NCBI GenBank assembly: GCA_018398815.1
Contig: CM031595.1
Location: 134,819,979 to 134,883,978, forward strand
Direction: 5' to 3'
Source: Conus ventricosus
Lineage: Eukaryota; Mollusca; Gastropoda; Neogastropoda; Conidae
DNA: 64,000 bases
A program made the translations under genes and the position numbers. A model generated the notes under the pieces. The model was not told where the DNA came from. It saw only the letters and a list, made by a program, of their open reading frames with translations, and ran no database searches. Shown in pieces: positions 54,877 through 64,000 of this stretch. Positions within the stretch are counted from its first letter, which is position 1. Every line of letters starts with the position of its first letter.

Positions 54877-57800
54877 TTACTGCATTCCCTCAGGCTTCTT
54901 GCCCCTGGAATCTTCTATGCATAAATGGCAGCTCCAGTTTCCTGAAATACAAAGAACACAGCATTAACTCATCAAGCTGCAGTAAAAGGGGCTATACTTT
55001 TCCATCAAGATGCATGGGGTATTGGGGTGGGGGGGAATGGGGGGGGGGGGGGGGGGGGGGGGGTTAATTTAAAATCAACAATGGAATGCATAAAATAAAC
55101 ATCAGTGGAAAGAAAAAAAACATGAAGACTAAATTTAATCTGGTCTGAGGGCAGTAGAGTACACACTTTTCTTGATATGAAAGAATTCGATTGGTGTGAG
55201 ACCAGCCTTCTTTCCATAAATAAGCCTTTATGCATGAAAACAAATGATGTCATTATAAAGCCAGCCCTTGACCAAACTATATGCAAAATGTCTTCATTGT
55301 TTATGGAAACATTTTCTTTCAAAATCATTTCTGTAATGTCTCTTACAGAGACTGACCAAAAAATGGCAAGGGATCTGTTTTCCAAGTCGAGATTTCAGAA
55401 CTTCCATCAAAGCAAACACTGCTGGGAAATGTCAACATTACTTGCAAACCTGCATGCCATTAGTTTCAAGGTAAGGTGACTGCATGCAGAAATTCCGCAT
55501 GCATTTTGCGACCAATTTGAGGAGATAAGTGACTGTTTGCTCTTTGTTTCACTGTCTTGAATGTTGTTTGTCTTGGGGTTTGCGACCAATTTGAGGAGAT
55601 AAGTGACTGTTTGCTCTTTGTTTTCACTGTCTTGAATGTTGTTTGTCTTGGGGTTTGCGACCAATTTGAGGAGATAAGTGACTGTTTGCTCTTTGTTTTC
55701 ACTGTCTTGAATGTTGTTTGTCTTGCCTGGAGAAGACCTAAGAGGTCGAAACACGTTGTGTTTTGTCTTGTAATTTGTTCGTCTTTCTCATTCGGTGGAA
55801 CAGTAATTTTTCTTTTAATTCTGCATGCATTTAGTCACATCCATCAACTCCACCAAAAACAATAGTTTTTAGGTGGATAAAGTTTGTGGCTCATGGGAAG
55901 GAAAGTGAGGACAATAAAGGACAAATTACTGTTCAGGAGAGAGCTGACAGCTTAGACATTCATTCACTATTTCAAGGGTCCAAAAGAAGATACTTGGTTA
56001 CAGGTAGATCTTGGCCAGCTGGGTCTTGCATACACTTATACTACAAAAATAAGGAGCATAGGGTGCAGTATTCTAAAAAAAAAATCGCTTGAAAATCTTA
56101 AAACAAAAACTGCTATCAAAAACAGATGGACTGACAATGAAATGGAGTATACCATGAATTTGAGCCCAAGAAAAAGGAAAAAAAAAAACACAAAAAAAAA
56201 AAAGGATACCAAAAGGCAGAAATCTCCAAATGACGAGAAGGCTCAGGTCCCAGAAAAAAGCTTTGTACATGATCTTCTTTGACACAATGGGTGTTGTTCT
56301 GTGAAAACTTTGCAAAGGGCAGACAGTCAATGGGAAGTACTGCTGAGACTTCATGCTTTCAGAAAAAAATAACTATTAGAAGAAGACACGAAAAGAAAGG
56401 AATATGTGGTATGAAACTTTTGCACAGTAATCCATATGCTAACAAATCTGATCCGGTGCAAGACTAACTGGCCGCTGAGAATCTATCAAATCTTCACCAC
56501 ATCCCACTTATACCCTGATCTCGCTCCCTGTGATTTTTTCCTCTTTCCACATCTGAGAAAGGGCCTTTGGAACTAGCATTTTCAGTGTCTGGCACACATA
56601 CCCCCCCCCCCCCCCTCCCCCAAAAGGTCGCAAAACTTTTTTTCCCTTTTTTATCACAGTGGACTGGAAGACTGGAAAAATGTGATGTGGCAAATGGAAA
56701 ATACTTTGTGATGCTGAACTGGAATATTTCTCCTTCTGATAAGTATTTCATGGTAAGATTAATTGGTCTCACATTAGCTGCAATTCCCCTCATATACTTG
56801 AAAATAAGATCAGTATTGGAATAATGCATCCTACACATCCTAAACGGCATAATAGGGTTGTTGAATATTGTTTCTGATAAGACTCACTTGAGTGAAATCT
56901 TTCTGTAGAGAAGAACATTGTTACTGCGTAATACATTATTTTAAATCGAGAAACAACCAACTAAAATTCTGTTTTGCTTTACAAATGCACATTTACCATT
57001 TGTTGAATATTCAGATTTAAGAAAATGAATTCACTTCTTATATAGGCACATTTTTATTCGTTTGAGTGATTCAAACAAATAGAGCTTATCAGCCTATACA
57101 AATGCGATCACATTGCACACAACAGGTCGCTTTCTGGCACATTATATGGGACACAATTGACAGACATTTATTCTCCCTTTGGATTACATTTACCTCTGGC
57201 TGTGAGTGTGTTATTATCAGTAAGACAGGAGTCTCCTCACAACAGAATGAACCACAGTAAAGTATGTATAACTAAATCAGATTTGTTAACATTGAAATGC
57301 TTCTTACAATAATTTCTGTTTTAAAACAACAGGTTTGATTCACTTGGGTGGTATAAACAAAACCAGTTTTCTTAACTCAATTATTCACCTTTATAACATT
57401 GATTATATATGATAATTGTATTGCCACATATTGACAGTGACCAATGACACCTTGAAAACTGATTTTAAGCAGTTTTCTAATTGATCCACTTTAAGACAGG
57501 GGGAAGATACTGACTGTCAATGTTAAATGCATTTCAGCTGAATTAAGAATTTTCTTAAAGTAAAATTCTGAAAGTGGCTTCGACAGACAGTTACAAATCA
57601 ACCAGCCAGACTCATCATCAGTGTCACTATCTTGAGATATACTGGTCCACAATATGTGACCCGACTTTCAGCGTCAATACCAATGATAGCTTTCCACCTT
57701 TATATGTCTCTGATTAAATATATAGTCCATAAATGTACAGACTAACTTGATGTGCTTGACTCCCACTCAGTTTATGACAGACACTCCTTTTGTGCATTTA

Positions 57801-58612
57801 GTATTAATGCAGACTTCCTTCAAGAATGCTCTTTTCTTGATATTTCGTACATACTGAGATTATCATTTGTTTGATATACAGCACTGATAGTGTAATCTTG
57901 GCTAAGCAATAACTGCAGTCCTCTAATACAGAATGCTACACAGCAGCCCTTTTGAAAAGAATCAGCATGAACATAAAACAACTCTCATCATTCTGTCTAA
58001 ATGTAGATATTGTAAAAAAAAATACTGTGATTCACTGCACTTATAAAATCATTTCACTGCACGAGTTACACTCAACTTTCGAGGCCCAAACAAGACTGTA
58101 CAGGTTTTGTCTGCTGTCATGTGAAACAAAACAAAGTCCTAGTAAATTCTTCATAACTTGAAACTGTCTGGTTATATGCTTTATAAACTGTGCTTGATTT
58201 GCTACATTTGTTCAAATATTTAAGACCCAATTTTTGGAGGATGGATTCCAGTTTGTCGTGATTGTTTTCTTCTCAAACCACACTAGAAAGAGAAACAAGA
58301 TTTCCGTCGTTCACTGACAATATGTCAACTAAGCATAGAAAGCCTTGGCCTATTCATCTCCCATCAGTCATTTCAAGTTTTCATGTGTGACTACTGCTTT
58401 ACCTTCTGGTGGTTCAGTCAGAGGGGGCTTCAAGCAGTACATGTGATAGCCACGGTCACAGTCGTCACAAAACAACAGCTGGTCCTGCAATATAAATCAT
58501 TGTGAAGAAAAACAGATCACAGCGTAATTCGGAGAGAAAAGGGACTTTTGAATTATTACCTACAACGTACAGGCATGAAAGTCCAGGAAAATGCTTGGGT
58601 CTTTCAAAGGCT

Positions 58613-58653
<41 letters not shown>

Positions 58654-61600
58654 GGGAGAGGAGGGAGAGGAGGCAGGAGGGCTGCATAGACCCCTTGGCA
58701 GGTTGAGGTGCATCGTCCCTGTGGGGCTCGGGGGGCACTGCCCCCTGAAGCTGTAAAACTTGTGCAATTCATAAGCTCTAAACGGGCATTTCCTGGCACT
58801 TTTGACATAATGTTGACGACTGATAGAAATCCACAGCAGTAAGCCATGAGACACTTTGATGCCTTGCAAATTCTCTTTATATAAATACATACACACACAT
58901 GCACACAGTGCTGACCTTGCTACTGTCTTGAACACACTGTCACTCTATTGCAGGAACATAAACTATCTCAGAATAAAACCACCAACTTTTACCATGAAAA
59001 ATCAAAACCCAAGAAGATATTCTATCATTCGAATTATGGAAAAAAATAGTCACCAGAGAAAACAAACCAAAATGAAAATAAACACAATGGTAATGCAGCA
59101 TGCTAAAAGAAAAATGACAGCATCAGCTGCCCATATTTCGTCATCTGACTAGTTCAGGATGATGATGTGGCTTGCTTGCTCTTTTTCATGAGACTCGACC
59201 AATGATCCAGCCTTGAAAGCATGCTACATCCCCCCCCCCCCCTCCTCTCTCATCCTCCTTTGTTATTTAAAAAAAAAAAATTTTCTTAACATTTTCTTTG
59301 TAAGAACAGCAAGATAGCAATCCCATGCTGACAGCTGCAAACCACTCCAAAACCGAAAACAGAATTGGCAGATCTGCTCTAAGCGGGGGAAAAAACTGAC
59401 TATCTCCGTTCCCCCTTCCCATTTTTACGATTAACAGCTTGTAACACATGATAAACTTCCTTTGCAAAGCACTGTGATAGAAGCGTTCTGTAAGTTTTTT
59501 TTACACAATCTCAGATGTTTGCTGATTGGCACAAGTCCGTGATTCGAACAGTTTAGTTGGAAGTTTAAACACCATGAATACAAAGAAATTCAACTTAAAG
59601 AATGCAAAGTATGCAAGACCAGACTATCACTTTCATATCTCATCATTCTCCTACATGGAATGTTCTTTGCATTCGATTCTCTTTTATAAGGCAACTCAAG
59701 ATTAACCCATTCCCAGTTTCATTTGTAAAGACATCGGGTGTTCTCAAAATCTGTACTGAAGTCAATAGTGACTGACCGCCAATTTAGTGCACAGCGATAA
59801 AGAATAACAAAGATAAGGTGAAGAGCAAGAATTAGTTGAGAATCTATGTCCCCTGCGGTTTCAGGAAGAAAGCTTTTTTCCTTCCTTTTTTTCCCACAGA
59901 TAATCTTAGTTGCACTCGAAACCTAGTAGAAAACCTGTCCGGTCGCAAATATGATAAGGATAACTTTCATGCCTGCACATACCTGCTATGTTACTGATCT
60001 GAGTCTAATATGAAGAATACTAAAGTGAATACATATGAACGACTGAATCTACAAATCATAAAGTCTTCCACACCAAAAATTCAAGGACTTTTCCATGGCC
60101 TTCTAACATATAATTCAAGGACTGTAATATAGAAAACAAAGTTGTCTGCTTCATACTGTCAGTACAGTTAAGAAACAAGTGACAAAATAATGTCTATATG
60201 CTGTGACAGAAGAAATTCTATGTAGTACACCAGTAACACCTGTGCCTGTCTCCACGGTGGCAAATTCACAACTTGCAATCATCCTGTTGCAGCAAAATGT
60301 TTTTGAAAAGTCACTGTCTGGCAGGCATGGATGAAAAGGGAGAAAAAAGAAGAAGAAGAAGCCAGCAGCTTTAATGTCTTGAAAACAATGCTGGTCTCAC
60401 AAAGATGTTGACCACATAAAGTCTTTCGAGATAGTTATTCCCCTTGAAAAACTGGATCCACTGTAGGATAAGCAGATGACAAGGAAGTGCACATTCTCGG
60501 CAAATATAAATTTACCCTTTTTTATGTATCATTATTAATCATCCACACAATTTTGTGATTTTCTCACCAAGATCTAAACTGCTCAATCACAATCTTCATT
60601 TTCAAGTACTTTCAAGCACTTAGAGGCATTCGTAAGTACTGAAGTCCAAAATTCAAGGCCTTTTTGGTTGTGGCATAGCAATCCTCCAAAATCAAGGGCT
60701 ATCAAGGACTTTCATGGGCTTGTGTGAACCCTGGAATAAGATGACGCACCTCTTTTTATATTTGGCCCCCAAATTTTCAACCTCTGACACAAATTTTTGT
60801 TGTTGTTGACAGGTCATTTTGAACTGACTAAAGATACCACAGGGAACACTGGAGGACTCTGGTTCAGAATATGTAAGACAATACCTAATTCACTGTCACT
60901 GTGCAACAAACAATATACAGAAAACTAACAGAACACAAGCTTACATCATTGTCTGAGGTTCCACAGAGACCACAGGACTTGCACTCGATGCACTGCCATG
61001 GGTACTTCTTTACTGAGATGATCATATTGTCGGTAAACTGTAGACATGTAGGATGACCTGCACAAACACAAGACTGAATAATAAGTCTCACCATCTAAAA
61101 ACAATAAATCACAGGTACAGCTTTCATAAGGCGCCTTTGTAAGTCTTTAAGCAATCCTATTGGGACAGATCACAGTCACTTTTCAAATCCTTCAGGACTG
61201 TTGTAAAAAGATTTAAGCTAATCGAGTCTCCAATGTTCATAAATAAATAAAAATATAGAGATGATTAGCTACTGATCCTGAATATTAAAATGCATATTTG
61301 AAGTTGTATTCTGGTTTAAATACAAATTTTGTTCTAAAAATGGGGAAAAACCCAAGAAAGCGTATCTTAAAAATACAATAAAGTATCATACAAATGAATA
61401 ATGTGTGTATCTCTATTTCAGCCTGTACTAACCTCTCCCAATCTTGGATTCAATTCCATCTACCAGCAATACAACAATCAAAGCACATGACAATGGACGG
61501 AGAAAAAAAATAGACACTATTGCCATGCCTGGAGGTGCTGAAACTGCTCACACACCTGTTTTGCCATATGCAAAGTTTATATCAATCTCTGAAGTCTTTA

Positions 61601-63914
61601 ACCCTTGACCGCTGTTGACGAGTATGCTCGTCAGTGAGAGACTATACCAGCATCTGTGTGATGGGAAGGGTCAGACAGGAATAGTTACCATGCTGCACTG
61701 TCTTGTTTTGTTTCATACAGGACAGTATCTGTCCGTTTGGGTAAAGCTATTACACTTGTAAGTGTACTCCAAATGTAGAATCTCTAATTAAGTCTGAATA
61801 CACCAATTTGCACTCAGTGAAGTTCAGCAATTAATGGTTAATGCCATCATTTTCAAAACAAATTACACAGCGAAGAGTAAACCAAATCACACAAGTATAC
61901 ACAAAAACTGCTTCTCTCTCTCTTTTTCAACAGAATGTTTATTCCATGTCATTTAGCTGCAGAGTCAGAACTGTTCAACATATTATTTTCATACTTTCAT
62001 AAGGTTTTTAATCACATCCTTTGTAAATTCCCAAAACAAGACTTGCCAGAACGTCCACAATCACTACAGGAAACCAGCTCTTCTGCTTGGTGAGTCTTCT
62101 TATTCTCAGCTGAGTCCCCAAGACAGAAGTCGCAGTAGCTGTTGGCAGAGATTTTGGGTTCAACAGTTGCTGGAACAACAGCAGCAGTGGCAGCAGAAGT
62201 GGATGCGGCAGGCTTGCCTGTAAGAAGTGCATATATTATCATCTTCTCAGTCAAACAAATTCTATTCATTTTAAGTTAAGTTTTAATTCCTCTTTAGAAT
62301 GGGATACTTACTGTTCTAAAACCGTGACCAGGAAATGAGCCCATGAATTAGCAGAGGACTTTCCATCACTTCATTTTCTTAATGGTAACTCTGTGGAATT
62401 AAAGGTTTTCTGTTTCAATACAAACTCTTTCAGTTCAACCTGCCACCATGGTGAAGTGGTTAGCGTCATAGGCTCCCAGCCGGGGGGTCGTGGGTTCGAT
62501 TCTTATCTGAGCCGTGTGAGACTTTTCTGACATGACTGGCTCCTACCCAGGGTTGAGTTTGCTCAAGGCTCAGCAGAGAAGACTGGCACCACACAGTTGA
62601 GTTTCATCCACTAAATGGATGTGTCTCTGCGAGTGTTGCTCAAATTTCATGACCAACACTGCAGGTGTTTGTATCTCTTGGGCCTGGTTGACGTCGGGAT
62701 ATATTATGAAAGTAAACGCAGATTACAGCCCCGTCATGCAGTCTCAGACCGGAATGGAAATCCATAGCATCATCTTCATCATCCTCATTCTCCTCAATAA
62801 GCATTTAAAAAAAAGTCTCAAATTCTGTGGACCTTCATGCCCTCCTCTCATGGTGACCTCAGCTTTGATGTCCTCTCCATGACTATAGGCTTGGTTCGAT
62901 TCCTTCGGTGTCAACAGTATCAGCGAATTCATGGGTGCTGTTGTTGGAAGGACATGGTGGCACCCTCCAGAGGGAGAGCTTGCTCATGTTGGCTCCACAA
63001 CTAAGCAATTATTGTCATCAGTATGGGGGCTTAGTAGGTGGTGTCCTGCATATTTTGGATCAGAACAGGCACCACTGAACACCACCGAAGTGACTCCGCG
63101 GCAGTGCAGTGTCTCCTCCAATGGGTTGCCTCTTGACGACTTGGCATTGACTGCTCCCGGTGGATGGCCAGTGCCAGGGCTGCGGCGGGCCGGGCCAAGC
63201 TGTGGCTGGGGGCTGGGAATGAGCGGCGTGTGTGCAGTGCTACTGAAGTGGCACAGATGATGGGACACCAACGCCCCTCCCCTCCCCCCCCAAAAAAAAC
63301 ACTATCAGTCCACACCCACAATAACAAGTGTATATAAATTCCACTCCATGACTCTTCTCTCAAGCCTGAATTCTCATGTTTTTTTGTTGTTGTTGGTAAG
63401 AATAGAATATTTGCATGGACAGAACATTTTGGTTATTGTCACAATATTTTTTTAAGTGGTGCAATGTGCAATGTACAATTAAAAAGAGGTTCAGTAAAAT
63501 CTCATATGATTTCCTTACACAAAAGAAAAGTTTCATTCATCATTTTCCATAGATGAAATGAAAGCACTCAAATGAGGTGAAACAAGCAGCACTGTCATAA
63601 TTTTTTTCCATTCCTTATTTCCTGATATGAAAATAATTCATGCATGCTGTCATTTGATTGTACTATCTCAAACTGATGTCAAACTTGTCAATCAGAATCT
63701 CTCACTCTTCCAAAGCTTTGCATTTCAGTTCTCTCATTCCATCCAGCTGAAAACTTGGATATACCATTTCCCTGTTCCCGTTCTTTCGTACTACGACTGG
63801 AGCGCGCTGGAGGCTTGGGAGAAGGCGCACAGGCCTCTTCATCCATGAGGCCATTGTGAAAGTGAGTGTAGTGGTAGGCCAGGCCAGGCCGTGTCTTGTA
63901 GCGAGCGCCGCAAA
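54877..63914 (-). CDS. DPF2: DPF/requiem (ubi-d4) family zinc-finger and double PHD-finger protein (3' part, 5 exons)
   Basis: Minus-strand exons: 63914-63765, 62217-62047, 61057-60945, 58484-58403 and 54941-54877 (stop TAA). All phases join with no indel. The protein shows, in order, a C2H2 finger ([19 protein letters not shown]), a linker rich in Pro, Ser and Ala, PHD1 ([47 protein letters not shown]) and PHD2 ([29 protein letters not shown]). It ends after KKPEGMQ. In DPF proteins the tandem PHD fingers read acylated histone H3 tails as part of SWI/SNF (BAF) remodelling complexes in the nucleus. The N-terminal requiem domain lies beyond the right edge. The intron after GRSG uses a GC donor (62046-62045) with an AG acceptor. 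Invertebrates usually have one DPF gene, so the DPF2 symbol means family, not a specific paralogue. Confidence 0.92.
55039..55063. repeat. Poly-G tract in DPF intron
   Basis: 25 G, 98 bp upstream (minus sense) of the last DPF exon. Confidence 0.95.
55507..55775 (+). repeat. 75-bp tandem repeat (3 copies) ending in the hairpin module
   Basis: Units start at 55507, 55581 and 55656 with TGCGACCAATTTGAGGAG. Each ends in GAATGTTGTTTGTCTTG, the left flank of the hairpin module. After the third copy the full module follows (GGAGAAGACCTAAGAGG, TCGAAACACGTTGTGT). The array therefore arose by duplicating the sequence up to the middle of a module-bearing element. Confidence 0.85.
55780..58400. other. 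DPF intron 4 remainder
   Basis: AT-rich intron with A runs and a C run at 56601-56620; no further exon or element is recognised. Confidence 0.5.
58613..58652. repeat. Poly-G tract in DPF intron
   Basis: 40 G followed by (GGGAGA)-like sequence. The proline/glycine-rich frames over it are artefacts. It lies about 130 bp upstream (minus sense) of the exon encoding the start of PHD2. Confidence 0.95.
58860..60940. other. DPF intron 3
   Basis: No gene or well-defined repeat is recognised; a C run lies at 59231-59242. Confidence 0.5.
62441..63290 (+). repeat. Long tRNA-headed SINE, plus orientation
   Basis: The head has A box TGGTGAAGTGGTTAGCG and B box GGGTTCGATTC (about 62489-62499). The body matches 27780-26963 almost throughout, including the internal A run (about 62806-62814) and the distal CTGCTCCCGGTGGATGGCC block. 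It ends near an A run at about 63291. A 3' C-rich stretch may be a variant tail. It lies in the DPF intron between the C2H2 and PHD1 exons. Confidence 0.8.
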
Positions 63915-64000
63915 CTGAAAGAGAAGAATGTACGCGTCTTCCTGCACACATACTTGTGCATCCGCTTAATACTGTGCATCAACATTAAATGCAAACAATT

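Noticed and set aside
58465..58935. Proline-rich minus-strand frames around the poly-G tract
   Set aside because: They are translations of poly-C; the real DPF exon is 58403-58484 in a different extent.

Overview
This is a repeat-rich animal nuclear DNA window, not a prokaryotic or viral one. It has split genes with GT-AG introns, long (GT)n, (AT)n and poly-G tracts, tRNA-headed SINEs, several CR1/L2-like LINEs and two Penelope-like retroelements. A lophotrochozoan, most likely a mollusc and perhaps a gastropod, fits best; that is an inference from gene sequences and repeat style, not a demonstrated identification.

Four host genes can be read exon by exon. (1) A PLP-dependent threonine/serine dehydratase or serine-racemase-like gene lies on the minus strand (three exons, 1-3276) and runs off the left edge. 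(2) RNF181, a RING-H2 E3 ubiquitin ligase, lies on the minus strand with six exons (21883-36113). (3) BLOC1S2, a BLOC-1/BORC subunit, lies on the plus strand with five exons (36408-47184), head to head with RNF181 across about 295 bp. (4) A DPF/requiem (ubi-d4) chromatin-reader gene lies on the minus strand (five exons, 54877-63914) and runs off the right edge; one of its introns is GC-AG. A processed MRPL20 pseudogene sits antisense inside RNF181 intron 1, and an unrecognised decayed coding stretch lies at 51549-52265.

Layout: 1-3.3 kb dehydratase; 3.3-16.7 kb a LINE graveyard holding at least six elements in both orientations, two with PHD finger plus endonuclease plus reverse transcriptase, and a decayed transposase-like ORF; 16.7-21.9 kb SINE and MITE-like repeats; 21.9-36.1 kb RNF181, whose introns carry a Penelope-like element with an inverted terminal arm interrupted by an 818-bp SINE; 36.4-47.4 kb BLOC1S2, whose 7-kb first intron holds a second Penelope-like family with hammerhead-ribozyme-like ends, one copy split by a LINE; 47.4-54.9 kb intergenic repeats and the unknown pseudogene; 54.9-64 kb DPF.

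The most notable items are: a retroposon of only about 58-59 bp present three times, each copy with the same 5' end and its own 12-13 bp target-site duplication; hammerhead-like ribozymes in the inverted termini of a Penelope-like element; a recurrent hairpin module at six or more sites; and four places where a conserved reading frame is broken by one missing base in or beside a short C run, which looks like a systematic sequence error. The host genes are unrelated housekeeping loci; no pathway links them beyond the shared RNF181/BLOC1S2 promoter interval.
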